A stretch of 64,000 nucleotides of DNA from DASUPK01 sp963736685 (GTDB lineage: Bacteria; Actinomycetota; Thermoleophilia; Solirubrobacterales; 70-9). The notes under the pieces are model-generated. The model did not search any database. It was given only the letters and a program-made list of their open reading frames with translations, and had not been told where the DNA came from. Positions 1-8,391 of the stretch are shown piece by piece (the first letter of the stretch is position 1; the number at the start of each line of letters is the position of its first letter). Both the position numbers and the translations under genes were made by a program. Location: positions 62,001 through 126,000 of the forward strand of contig CAVTPZ010000014.1 of assembly GCA_963736685.1 (NCBI GenBank), in the 5' to 3' direction.

Positions 1-49
1 TAGCAGGCCCCCGGTCCGAAACCGGTGACCTCGCCGCGGATGGGCCGGA

Positions 50-418
50 TCAGCCGGGTCGCCGAGACCGCATGCCCAGGCGCACCCGGGCCTGCTGCAC
101 AGCCTTGATGGAGGTGCGGCAGGACTTGGCGATCCGGCTGTCCTCCTGGTCGGGACGGCGCTTCATCTCGAACTCGATCCGGGCGCGCGACTCGATCTGA
201 CCTCTCTCCTGCGCCGAGGTCGCGTCGTCTCTGGCGGCCAGCGCCGCCTCCCCCGCACGGTCCCGCCGGCAGGCGAGGCAGTAGAGATCGTCGTCCTCCA
301 TGGTCCACGTCGCGGGGAGCGCCGGCCGCTCAACATCGGCCATCCAGCTGACGGTCACCCCGCAGCGCGCGCACGTCCAATCGACCGCGGGCTCAGCGCT
401 CGTCTTGGGCATATCCAT
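50..418 (-). CDS. Small zinc-ribbon protein with helix-turn-helix-like tail
   Basis: 122-residue soluble protein, not assigned to a named family. A CxxC pair near residues 16-19 (CARCG) and a second near 47-50 (CLACR) are spaced like a treble-clef or zinc-ribbon knuckle. The last 35 residues (RPDQEDSRIAKSC... then KAVQQARVRLGM) read like a helix-turn-helix arm. A DNA- or RNA-binding role is inference. It stands alone, transcribed leftwards, with about 130 bp between it and the end of the MFS gene; that gap shows no gene. Confidence 0.6.
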   Translation of the reverse strand: MDMPKTSAEPAVDWTCARCGVTVSWMADVERPALPATWTMEDDDLYCLACRRDRAGEAALAARDDATSAQERGQIESRARIEFEMKRRPDQEDSRIAKSCRTSIKAVQQARVRLGMRSRRPG

Positions 419-549
419 TCCACCTTCCGCCCCTCTGGGTGGATTCGCACGAGGGAAGAGGGAAAGCCGTCGGGCGAATGCTCGATGTCCAGGTTACTCC
501 GCCACCCTGCGGAACTTTCCGCCTGGTGCCGGGCCCAAACTGAGCGTCC

Positions 550-2001
550 CTAGGGGCCGTGGCCCCGGGGCGAGTGGCCGGCCAGTAACAGACGCCGCAG
601 GTGTGGCGAATGGACCCGGCCCTGAATCAGGAAGGCTGCGATCAGGAAACCGCCGACGGCGATCGCGGCGTCCAGCGTGAAAGCGGTCTGGATTCCGTCT
701 ATGAAGCCGCTGCCGCTCTGGGCGCGATCGCTGGCGCCGATGAACACGGTGGTGGTCAGGCCGAGACCGACCGAGCCGCCCGCGATCTGGAACATGTAGA
801 TGATCGCCCCGGCGAGGCTGCGGCGTGCCTCGTCCACGGCTGTGACACCGACCGTGGTGGCCGTCGGGTAGAAGAGACCGATCCCCACTCCCAGCACTGC
901 CATCCCGGGCACCAGGGCGCCGAACGTCTCCCTGTCGGCCAGCAGGGCGATCAGCGCTGGGCCGAGTGCGATGCAGCCCGATCCGACGATCAGCAGCGGT
1001 TTCGCCCCGAAACGGTTGTAGAGATTTCCCGCGGCGAATGAGACCGCGGCGAAGGTGGCCATCATCGGGAGCATCCCGGCGCCCGCGCCGATCGCCGAGT
1101 AGCCGAGCACGTTGATCATCAGCTGCGGCAGATAGAGCATCGCCGCGAAGAACACCGCCGACATCATCAGGATCGCCGCGCACGTGTAGGCGAAGTCACG
1201 GTTGGCCATCACGTCGGGCGGGACGAGGGCATGGTCACCGGCGCGACGCTCGGCGACGACGAAGCTCGCGAGCAACGCGACAGAGAGGGCGAGCAACGCG
1301 ATGATCCGCGGGTCCCCCCAGCCCCAGTCGATCACCTGGTCGAAGGCGAGCAGCAGCGACACCAGCCCCACCGAGACGGTGACGATGCCGGCGTAGTCCA
1401 TACGCGTGTCCTCGGGCTCGGGGTGGTCCTGCTTGATCTCGCGCAACGTGACGAACACCGCGAATGCCGCCACCGGCAGATTGAGGAAGAAGATCCAGCG
1501 CCAGCTCAGCAGGTCGGTGAGCGCGCCCCCGATCAGGGGACCGGCCGCGTTGCCGATCCCGGCCGCGCCGAGGATGAAGCCGCCTGCCAGGCCCGCGCGG
1601 GAATCCGGGAGCGCGGCGTAGGTCATGCCGAGGATCGCCGGCCACATCAGCGCGCCGCCGACGCCCATCGCGACACGGGTGGCGATCAGCCACGCCTCGC
1701 TCTGAGCCGCGCCCCCGAGAACGGAGAAGAAGGCGAAGATCGCCGAGCCGATGATGAAGGAGCTCCGGCGGCCGAACAGGTCGGCGATTCGCCCGCCGGG
1801 GACGATCAGCACGCCGAAGGTGAGCGCGTAGGCGTTGACGACCCACTGCGCGGTCGTCACGTCCGTCTTGAAGTCGTGCTCGATCTGGGGGATCGCCACG
1901 TTGATCGCGGAGAAGTCGTTCGCGATCACGAAGACCGCGATGCCCATGGCGATCAGCGCCAGCCAGGTACCTCGATCGAGCGGCTGCGTGGTCCCCTCCA
2001 C
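550..2001 (-). CDS. MFS drug exporter, DHA2-like (14-TM)
   Basis: About 483 residues and highly hydrophobic, with the DHA2/EmrB-QacA look: first helix with D and N residues (MGIAVFVIANDFSAINVAIP), the QWVVNAYALTFGVLIVPGGRIADLFGRR motif A region (residues about 50-80) and a motif C-like GIGNAAGPLIGGAL segment. Expected role is proton-driven efflux of drugs or other hydrophobic compounds; the substrate cannot be read from sequence. The frame stays open another 106 codons upstream, but that stretch is low-quality and antisense to the neighbouring membrane gene. I chose the GTG at 2001, preceded by AGGG. It is divergent from the gene at 2078. Confidence 0.85.
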   Translation of the reverse strand: MEGTTQPLDRGTWLALIAMGIAVFVIANDFSAINVAIPQIEHDFKTDVTTAQWVVNAYALTFGVLIVPGGRIADLFGRRSSFIIGSAIFAFFSVLGGAAQSEAWLIATRVAMGVGGALMWPAILGMTYAALPDSRAGLAGGFILGAAGIGNAAGPLIGGALTDLLSWRWIFFLNLPVAAFAVFVTLREIKQDHPEPEDTRMDYAGIVTVSVGLVSLLLAFDQVIDWGWGDPRIIALLALSVALLASFVVAERRAGDHALVPPDVMANRDFAYTCAAILMMSAVFFAAMLYLPQLMINVLGYSAIGAGAGMLPMMATFAAVSFAAGNLYNRFGAKPLLIVGSGCIALGPALIALLADRETFGALVPGMAVLGVGIGLFYPTATTVGVTAVDEARRSLAGAIIYMFQIAGGSVGLGLTTTVFIGASDRAQSGSGFIDGIQTAFTLDAAIAVGGFLIAAFLIQGRVHSPHLRRLLLAGHSPRGHGP

Positions 2002-2077
2002 GGCGCCAACCCTAGCCACGGCCAGAACGGAAATCTCGCATTTGACATGCGCCCCGCGCGGCTGATCCAATCGGGTG

Positions 2078-2852
2078 ATGGGGAGACCCGCCTCCAACCA
2101 CCCGCTGAGCGCGCCGCTGCCGTTCGCAGCCATGGTCGCCTGCGTGATCGCGACATTCCTGGCGCTGGACCATTTCGCGACGGCCGACGAGCAGCTCCTG
2201 CTCGGGGCGGCGACCTGGGGCATCCTGATCGCGTCCTGCGCCTTCCTCGACCGCGAGGACCGCGCGCGGGCGCTGCTCGTGGTGGCTGGTCGCCACCTGC
2301 GCCGAGGTTCTCGGTTCAATCGTGCTCGGCGCGTACACCTATCGGCTCGAGAACCTTCCCGCCTTCGTCCCGCCCGGTCACGGCCTCGTCTTCCTGGCCG
2401 GACTCCGCATCAGCCAGTCCGCCCCGGTTCGCCGCCATGCCCGAGCGTTCCTCTGCGCGGTGATCGGACTGGTCGCGGCCTGGGGCGTCGCCGGATTGGT
2501 CCTGCTCGGCCGAACCGACGTGCTCGGGGCGATCACCGGCGCGCTTCTGATCTGCGTGCTGCTCCGCGGGCGAGCCGCGACCCTGTACGCGGGCGTTTTC
2601 CTGATGGTGGGCTTCCTCGAGATCTACGGCACCTCGATCGGCGCCTGGCACTGGGCCGCGACCACGCCGGGCACCCCGCTTCCCGCGGGCAACCCCCCGA
2701 GCGGGATCGCGGGGGCCTACGTCCTCTTCGACGTCGCGGCGATCGCGCTGGCTCCCCGGGCGCTGGCAGCCCTCGACCGTGTACGCCGCCTCCCGCTGCT
2801 CGGCTACTCAGCGATCGCGGCTGCCTCCAGCGCCTCAGAGCGCTCGCAGTAG
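2078..2852 (+). pseudogene. Integral membrane protein, frameshifted
   Basis: Two overlapping frames together give one sensible membrane protein of about 257 residues. The first frame runs from ATG 2078 (MGRPASNHPLSAP..., two hydrophobic segments, ending DREDRARALL). The second continues in another frame as WWLVATCAEVLGSIVLGAYTYRL and then several hydrophobic helices to the stop at 2852. Removing one G near 2279 joins them exactly. No function is recognised. The break may be a consensus error, since similar one-base breaks occur elsewhere in the window. Divergent from the MFS exporter; convergent with the gene ending at 2863. Confidence 0.6.
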
Positions 2853-2862
2853 GACTCCCAGA

Positions 2863-3457
2863 TCAGGTCCCGGTGCCGGAGAGCGCCGCCTGGGAATCGC
2901 TGCCGGGCGTAGCCGCGACGTGGAGCACCGACGTGTAGGGCTGGCCAGAGGCGTTGCTGGTGGGTCTGAAGTAGACAGTCACCGTGCAGGTACCTGCAGG
3001 AGCCAGCGCCGCCGTGCAGGTGTTGGCGCTGACGACGAATCCGGGGGGATCGCCCGGGATCGGGTTGTTCGTCTCGACGATCGTCGTCGCGGGGACCCCG
3101 CTCGCAGCGCCGCCCACGTTGGTGACGGTGAAGGCCTGCTCGATGCAATCCGAATCTGGCGGAGCGGTGCACGTTCCGTGCTGGGTATCCGGATAGCTGA
3201 AGTTGGCCGGGCTGATCGTCAGCGTCGTACGTCGGAGGCGCCGGAGTGGTCGGCGTATCCGCCACGCACTTCTTCTTGCGCTTGCCGTTCTTCTTCTTGA
3301 CGGTCACCTTGTGGGTCCCCGCCGGGCACACCTTCTTCTTCTTCTTCGCCGCCGTGGCACTCGGATCGCCGGTGCCGGCTGAGGCCGAGGTCGTCAGGCC
3401 GACCAGCAGCCCGCCGATCAACATCGCGGACAGGACGAGCGCAACTCGATTTCTCAT
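2863..3457 (-). pseudogene. Exported ASH/choice-of-anchor-D-like protein, frameshifted
   Basis: The N-terminal frame encodes a signal peptide (MRNRVALVLSAMLIGGLLVG...ASA), then a Lys/Cys-rich linker with KKKKK and KKKC runs and a Pro/Thr spacer. One extra base near 3229 then breaks the frame. The downstream frame gives LTISPANFSYPDTQHG, AFTVTNVGG, CTVTVYFRPTS and ends AALSGTGT, the pattern of an ASPM-SPD2-Hydin (choice-of-anchor D) beta-sandwich. Joined, it would be about 197 residues, secreted or surface-attached. Binding partner unknown. The domain reading is by pattern, without alignment. Confidence 0.6.
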
Positions 3458-3509
3458 GAAGGCCTTTCTCCCGTCGGCTGGCGCCCCAGGCTCCCCACAG
3501 GCCAGCCGC

Positions 3510-3734
3510 CTAACGATCGATTGATCGCGATCCTATGCGAGTCGAGGCATCGGGCGCAACTCCCCGTCGCGCGCCGAGCAGTGAGGCGGCGGCGGCACCC
3601 TCGGCCCTGGAGATCCGCTCCAGTTCGATCGAGGCCCCATTGCGCCGTGCGCAACGGGGACAGTGCCGCGGCGAGGTCAGGGGATTGCGGTCGAACATCG
3701 TCAGACCGCAGTTGGGACATCTCAGATAGGCCAT
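3510..3734 (-). CDS. Small CxxC zinc-ribbon protein
   Basis: 74 residues from ATG 3734 (MAYLRCPNCG). Two knuckles, CPNCG near residues 6-10 and CPRCARRN near 26-33, would bind one zinc. A Ser/Ala/Arg-rich tail of no recognised fold follows. Small zinc ribbons of this shape are common near housekeeping genes in related bacteria; the function is unknown. The frame is open upstream, but that extension is low-complexity and antisense-like. It lies between the ASH-like gene and the SnoaL-like gene, all on the minus strand. Confidence 0.65.
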   Translation of the reverse strand: MAYLRCPNCGLTMFDRNPLTSPRHCPRCARRNGASIELERISRAEGAAAASLLGARRGVAPDASTRIGSRSIDR

Positions 3735-3891
3735 TCTGCGCGCTCCCCTCCAGGGCTCGGACTCGCGGGGCCGACCGGATCCATCCGGTCTGCCTGCCCT
3801 GGTCCCCCTCCCGGCGCGCTGTGCAAGAGCTTCTCGCCGACAAGGGCGAGGGTACCCGGGCAAATGCGATGTGAAACGGCCCCGCGGCGAT

Positions 3892-4269
3892 CTAGGGCGA
3901 GGCTCTCCACTGAGCCCGCCACTCCGGCGCTTCGAATGGCTCGGTGACGTAGATCGACTCGCGCGCGATCCGGCCGTCGCGGAGCTCGATGATGCTGACG
4001 CCGAAGTTCGGCTCCCCACCGTCGTAGGTGACGGTGAGCTCGGCGACCCAGAGGTCATCTCGGCCCCTCACGCGCTGGAACTCGAACGCGGTGTTGGCCG
4101 GGTAGCTGCTTCGCCATTCGCGGAAGTTCTCGACTCCGACGAAGCGCTCGCCCGACTGCGGGAACTCGAGGACGGCGTCCTCCGTGTACATGGCGTGAGC
4201 GTTCTCGGGATCGCTGCGCGCGTTGTCGAAGTGCTGCTGCAGCATCGCCTGGACAGATGCCGCGTCCAT
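3892..4269 (-). CDS. SnoaL-like / NTF2-fold protein
   Basis: 125 residues from ATG 4269 (MDAASVQAMLQQHFDNA). It has the cone-shaped NTF2/SnoaL signature: an N-terminal helix, the MYTEDAVLEFPQSGERFVG strand-turn, a WVAELTVTYDGG strand, and the terminal IIELRDGRIARESIYVTEPF. Such proteins act as isomerases, hydratases or uncharacterised ligand binders. No catalytic assignment is possible. It starts only 8 bp after the dxs stop, so it probably shares the dxs transcript. Confidence 0.8.
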   Translation of the reverse strand: MDAASVQAMLQQHFDNARSDPENAHAMYTEDAVLEFPQSGERFVGVENFREWRSSYPANTAFEFQRVRGRDDLWVAELTVTYDGGEPNFGVSIIELRDGRIARESIYVTEPFEAPEWRAQWRASP

Positions 4270-4277
4270 GGCGAGCG

Positions 4278-6296
4278 CTACCTGAAGATGGTCTCGCGCG
4301 TGCCCAGGGCCGCGAGCACCCGCTCGGCGACCGCCTCGCCGGTGAAGCCGACCTCCTCGCGGAGCAGCGCCGGCTTCCCGTGGGTGACATAGCGGTCCGG
4401 CAGGCCGACCCGTATGACGTGCGCCCGCTCGGAGCCGTCGGCGAACCCGTCCTCCAAATGCTCGAGCACGGCAGAGCCGAAGCCGCCGGGAAGAACGTTC
4501 TCCTCGATGGTGACGAGCAGGTCGTGGTCTGCCGCCAGCTTCTCGATCAGGTCTCCGTCGAGCGGCTTGGCAAAGCGGGCGTCGGCCACCGTCGGCTCCA
4601 GGCCCCTGCCGCGCAGGATCTCCGCGGCACGGAGACCGACCTGGACCCCGTAGCCGTAGCCGAGCAGCGCGACGCGCTCGCCGGGCAGCAGCATCTCGCC
4701 CCTGCCGATCTCGATCTCCCTCGGCGCATCGGGCATCGGAGCGCCCTCTGCGGCGCCGCGGGGGTAGCGGAAGGCGATCGGCCCGTCGTCGTGGGCCAGT
4801 GCCGTGCGGAGCATGTGGACGAGCATCGCCTCGTCGCGGGGGGCCATGACCACGACGTTCGGCAGCGGGCGGAAGTAGGAGATGTCGAACGCGCCGTGGT
4901 GGGTCGGCCCGTCGTCGCCGACGAGACCCGCCCGGTCCATGGCGAAGACGACGTTCAGCTTCTGCAGGCAGACGTCGTGGACGAGCTGGTCGAAGGCGCG
5001 CTGCAGGAAGGTCGAGTAGATCGCGCAGACGGGCTTCGCGCCCTGAATAGCGAGACCGGAGGCGAAGAGGACGGCGTCCTGCTCGGCGATGCCGACGTCG
5101 TAGTACTGCTCCGGAAGCTCGTCCTGGAGCTTGTTGAGGCCGGTGCCGCCGGCCATGGCGGCGGTGATGCCGATCACCCGCGGATCCCGCTTCGCCTCCT
5201 CGACGAGCGCATCTGCGAAGACGGCGGTGTATTGCGGCGGCGCCTTGGGGGGCGGCTTCTCGAGCTTCTCGATCTTCTCCGGAGAGTCGGACTCCGAGAC
5301 CGGGACGACCGGCTTCTTTTCGGCGGGCTTGCCGTCGACGATCGAGCCTGGCTTGGCGGCGTGCCACTTCTCCATCCCCTCGAGGCCGCCCTCCTCGGCA
5401 GGTCCGAAGCCCTTGCCCTTGACGGTGTGGATGTGGACCACCACGGGCCGGTCGGCCTCCAGCGCCTGGGAGAGCGCCTGCCGGAGCGCCGCCACGTCAT
5501 GGCCGTCGATCACGCCCATGTAGGCGAGGTCGAGCTCCTCGAAGAAGAGGCCGGGAGCCCAGTAAGCCTTGATCGCCGCCTTCACCTCGGGGCCGAGCCG
5601 CTCGATGCGCCGGCCGAGGCCGAGCGGCAATTGCGTGAGCCGCTCCTCTGTCGTGGATCGGGCCTGGTAGAGGGCCGGCTTCAGGCGGACGCGCTGGAAA
5701 TAGCGAGAGAGCGCTCCGACGTTCGGCGAGATCGACATCCCGTTGTCGTTCAGGACGATCACCATGGGCGTCTGCAGCCCACCGGCGTGATGGAGCGCCT
5801 CGTAGGCCACGCCACCGGTCAGGGCACCGTCGCCGATCACGGCCACGACCTTCCCGTCCTCGCCGATCCCCTTGAGCATCGCCTCCTTGAGGCCGACGCC
5901 GTATCCGATCGAGGTCGAGGCGTGGCCGGCGCCCATGATGTCGTGCTCGGACTCGAAGACGGAGCAGAAGGGCGCGAGGCCCTCGTACTGGCGAATCGTG
6001 CCGAGCCGCCCCTTGCGGCCCGTGAGGATCTTGTGCGGATAGGCCTGATGGCCGACGTCCCAGAGGATCTTGTCCGTCGGCGAGTCGAGCAGGCTGTGCA
6101 GCGCGACGGTCAGCTCGCAGGTGCCGAGATTGGCTCCGAAGTGTCCGCCGATCTCGCCGATCGTGTCGATGATCAGCTCGCGCACGTCCTGCGCGACCTG
6201 CTGGAGATCCTGGTCGGAAAGCTTCCTCAGGTCGGCCGGCGAGTCGATCGAGTCAAGCAGCCGCTGCCCGGGTTTGAGGTCGTCTTGGTTGGCCAT
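4278..6296 (-). CDS. dxs: 1-deoxy-D-xylulose-5-phosphate synthase
   Basis: 672 residues. DXS condenses pyruvate and glyceraldehyde-3-phosphate to DXP, the first step of the MEP isoprenoid pathway, using thiamine diphosphate. Visible motifs: WDVGHQAYPHKILTGR, GAGHASTS, the ThDP GDGALTGG with following NDN, then YDVGIAEQDAV with the catalytic-type Glu, YSTFLQRAFDQ, and DRAGLVGDDGPTHHGAFD. Two oddities: AEQD where most DXS read AEQH, and a Lys/Glu/Pro-rich linker (about residues 315-350) between the ThDP and transketolase-like domains, longer than usual. Its start codon overlaps the ispA stop by one base (TAATG), implying coupled translation. Confidence 0.96.
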   Translation of the reverse strand: MANQDDLKPGQRLLDSIDSPADLRKLSDQDLQQVAQDVRELIIDTIGEIGGHFGANLGTCELTVALHSLLDSPTDKILWDVGHQAYPHKILTGRKGRLGTIRQYEGLAPFCSVFESEHDIMGAGHASTSIGYGVGLKEAMLKGIGEDGKVVAVIGDGALTGGVAYEALHHAGGLQTPMVIVLNDNGMSISPNVGALSRYFQRVRLKPALYQARSTTEERLTQLPLGLGRRIERLGPEVKAAIKAYWAPGLFFEELDLAYMGVIDGHDVAALRQALSQALEADRPVVVHIHTVKGKGFGPAEEGGLEGMEKWHAAKPGSIVDGKPAEKKPVVPVSESDSPEKIEKLEKPPPKAPPQYTAVFADALVEEAKRDPRVIGITAAMAGGTGLNKLQDELPEQYYDVGIAEQDAVLFASGLAIQGAKPVCAIYSTFLQRAFDQLVHDVCLQKLNVVFAMDRAGLVGDDGPTHHGAFDISYFRPLPNVVVMAPRDEAMLVHMLRTALAHDDGPIAFRYPRGAAEGAPMPDAPREIEIGRGEMLLPGERVALLGYGYGVQVGLRAAEILRGRGLEPTVADARFAKPLDGDLIEKLAADHDLLVTIEENVLPGGFGSAVLEHLEDGFADGSERAHVIRVGLPDRYVTHGKPALLREEVGFTGEAVAERVLAALGTRETIFR

Positions 6297-7192
6297 TACG
6301 TGTGCCTGGTGTGAATGAAGTCCGTGATCCGAGCGAGGTCATCGGTCTTCGCGTCCGTCTCGGCGAGCGCTTCCCGAGCCTTTCGGTGGCTCTGAGAGGC
6401 TAGCTCGCGTGCCCGGTCGAGCCCGAACGCGCTGACGTATGTGAGCTTTCCGTGCTTCTCGTCGCTACCGCTCGGCTTGCCGAGCTCTTCGTCAGATCCG
6501 GTCACGTCGAGGATGTCGTCGACGATCTGGAACAGCACGCCGAGCTCATCGGCGAAGCGGCGGTACGGAATTGTCTCACCTTCTGGCGTCTCACCCAACG
6601 CCAATACGACCCCCACGCTGGATGCGATCAATCGCCCAGTCTTCAGCGAGTGCATCTCGCGCAGGAGCTCAGCGTCGACCGAGCCTCCGGCACCCGGGTG
6701 ACCTTCCTCGAACTCGGTGACGTCCACGTACTGCCCGCCCACCATGCCGGCGACCCCGGTGGCCGAGACGAGCTCACCGAGCGCCGCGAGGACCGCCTCG
6801 GGCCTCCCCTCCTGCTTCAGGGCGAACAGCCGCATCGCCTCGGCGAAGAGGCCATCGCCGGCCAGGATCGCGACGTTCTCGCCGAACTTGACGTGTGAGG
6901 TCGGCATTCCGCGCCGGAGCTCGTCGTCGTCCATGGCGGGCAGGTCGTCGTGAATCAGCGAGTAGGTGTGGATCAGCTCGATCGTGGCCGCCGCGGGCAG
7001 CACGCTCTCGGGGTCGAGGCCGATCGCGCGGGCCGTCGCCAGCGCGAGCACGGGCCGGATCCGCTTTCCCCCTGCGAGCAGGGAGTAGCGCATCGCCTCG
7101 GCCAGGCCAGCCGTGGAGGGCGTCTCGGAGAAGCTCAGGCGCTTCAGATAGGTGTCGACCAGCTCCCGAAGGTCGTCGGGGTACTCGCTCAC
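6296..7192 (-). CDS. ispA: Polyprenyl (farnesyl/geranylgeranyl) diphosphate synthase
   Basis: 298 residues from GTG 7192 (VSEYPDDLREL). An all-helical trans-prenyltransferase that condenses IPP with allylic diphosphates. The first aspartate-rich motif reads IHDDLPAMDDDELRRG (about residues 80-95), GGKRIRP precedes it, and the second motif is FQIVDDILDVTG. The product chain length cannot be set with certainty from sequence. It is directly upstream of dxs and overlaps it by one base, so precursor supply and chain elongation are co-expressed. The reading frame extends 70 codons further upstream over the xseB-like gene, but that part is not protein-like. Confidence 0.92.
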   Translation of the reverse strand: MSEYPDDLRELVDTYLKRLSFSETPSTAGLAEAMRYSLLAGGKRIRPVLALATARAIGLDPESVLPAAATIELIHTYSLIHDDLPAMDDDELRRGMPTSHVKFGENVAILAGDGLFAEAMRLFALKQEGRPEAVLAALGELVSATGVAGMVGGQYVDVTEFEEGHPGAGGSVDAELLREMHSLKTGRLIASSVGVVLALGETPEGETIPYRRFADELGVLFQIVDDILDVTGSDEELGKPSGSDEKHGKLTYVSAFGLDRARELASQSHRKAREALAETDAKTDDLARITDFIHTRHT

Positions 7193-7202
7193 CGAGGGTT
7201 CC

Positions 7203-7406
7203 TCAGTCCCCAGGGGAACCCGAGGTGCCGCGCAGCGCGCCCTCGACCGCCTGGCCCGCCTGGGAAGCGAGCTCGGAGGCTTCGCGGACGAGCGCAGCGG
7301 CGTGCTCGTCGTCCACGTCCCCCTCGAGCTGCGCCGCAAGCTGTTCCAGGCGAGCGGTGATGCGCTCGAGATCCTCGACGCCGCCGCCGGTGGATTCGGC
7401 ATCCAT
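7203..7406 (-). CDS. xseB: Putative exodeoxyribonuclease VII small subunit-like protein
   Basis: 67 residues, predicted as two helices: GVEDLERITARLEQLAAQLE and then AAALVREASELASQAGQAVEGALRG. Size, the Leu/Glu/Arg heptad pattern and position next to ispA fit XseB, the small regulatory subunit of exonuclease VII. The match is weak, however, and no large-subunit gene (xseA) lies nearby in the window. It sits 10 bp upstream of ispA and just downstream of nusB. It may instead be an unrelated coiled-coil protein. Confidence 0.45.
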   Translation of the reverse strand: MDAESTGGGVEDLERITARLEQLAAQLEGDVDDEHAAALVREASELASQAGQAVEGALRGTSGSPGD

Positions 7407-7417
7407 GGCGCGCGATG

Positions 7418-7795
7418 CTAGCTGGGCAGATGCTCGGAGAGGGCGGCGCCGAGGATCCCGTTGACGAAGCCCGGTGCGTCGGTTCCGCAGTACTCCTTCG
7501 CGAGCTCGACTGCCTCGTCGATCGCGACCTCGGCGGGCACGTCGTCGGCGTGCAGCGCCTCATACAGAGCGGCCCTCAGGATGCTGCGCTCCAACGGGGC
7601 GATCCGCTCGAGCGCCCAGCCCTTCGAGTGCAGGGAGATCAGCTCGTCCAGCTCGGGGCGATGCTCGTCGACGGCAGTGGCGAGCTCGACCGAGAACGGC
7701 TTCGCGTCCGCGAGCAGCTCGTCGAGCGGCCTTCCCGTGACTTCATGCTGGTAGAGGGCGAAGACCGCGTCTCGCCGCTGATCGCTGCGCTTCAC
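7418..7795 (-). CDS. nusB: Transcription antitermination factor NusB
   Basis: 125 residues, the usual NusB length. N-terminal RRDAVFALYQHEVTG is the standard start of the all-helical fold. The C-terminal half carries PLERSILRAALYEAL and VPAEVAIDEAVELAKEYCGTD, followed by PGFVNGILGAAL, the family signature. NusB binds boxA RNA with NusE (ribosomal protein S10) and supports rRNA antitermination. It lies between efp and the xseB-like gene, all on the same strand with gaps of about 10 bp, consistent with one operon running efp to dxs. Confidence 0.93.
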   Translation of the reverse strand: MKRSDQRRDAVFALYQHEVTGRPLDELLADAKPFSVELATAVDEHRPELDELISLHSKGWALERIAPLERSILRAALYEALHADDVPAEVAIDEAVELAKEYCGTDAPGFVNGILGAALSEHLPS

Positions 7796-7805
7796 TGACC
7801 GCAGA

Positions 7806-8366
7806 CTACGCGCGCGACACGTACTCGCCGCTGCGGGTGTCGACCCGCACCCTCTCGCCCTCTTCGATGAAGAGCGGCACCTGGATCGTCACGCCGGTCT
7901 CGAGGGTCGCCGGCTTCGTGCCGCCGCCCGAGGCGGTGTCGCCCTTCAGCCCAGGATCGGTCTGGGTGATCGCCAGGTCCACGGCGCTCGGCGCCTGGGC
8001 TCCGGCGGGGCGCTCGTCGACGAAGAGCAGCTCGACGTCGGAGTTGGGCGGCACCCAGTTCAGGGCATCGCCGACTATCGACTTCGGGATCTCCACCTGG
8101 TCGTAGCTCTGGTTGTCCATGAAGACGGCGGCCTCCCCCGAGTCGTAGAGGAACTGCATCTTCCGGTTCTCGGTGCGAACCGGGCGGAATTTCTCGCCGG
8201 CCTTGAAGGTCTTGTCGATCACGGCACCGTCGTCGACGCGCTTCAGCTTCGACCGCACGAAGGCGCCGCCCTTGCCGGGCTTGACGTGCTGGAACTCGAC
8301 GATCCGGAAGATCGTGCCGTCGACCTCGATGTGGGTGCCGTTCTTGAATTGGTTGGTGCTGATCAA
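7806..8366 (-). CDS. efp: Translation elongation factor P
   Basis: 186 residues with the three-domain EF-P architecture: N-terminal KOW-like domain starting MISTNQFKNGTHIEVDG, the tip loop VKPGKGGAFVRSK (the Lys in PGKGG is at the position modified in some bacteria), then two OB domains, the last ending IEEGERVRVDTRSGEYVSR. EF-P relieves ribosome stalling at polyproline stretches. The Gly/Thr-rich insert TDPGLKGDTASGGGTKPATLETG is a normal domain II-III turn. Head gene of the efp-nusB-xseB-like-ispA-dxs run. Confidence 0.96.
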   Translation of the reverse strand: MISTNQFKNGTHIEVDGTIFRIVEFQHVKPGKGGAFVRSKLKRVDDGAVIDKTFKAGEKFRPVRTENRKMQFLYDSGEAAVFMDNQSYDQVEIPKSIVGDALNWVPPNSDVELLFVDERPAGAQAPSAVDLAITQTDPGLKGDTASGGGTKPATLETGVTIQVPLFIEEGERVRVDTRSGEYVSRA

Positions 8367-8391
8367 GGTCCCGGAAGGCTAGCCGTCCCGC

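Noticed and set aside
2002..2319. 106-codon N-terminal extension of the MFS exporter
   Set aside because: Low-complexity basic text overlapping the divergent membrane gene; the GTG at 2001 gives a normal DHA2 length.
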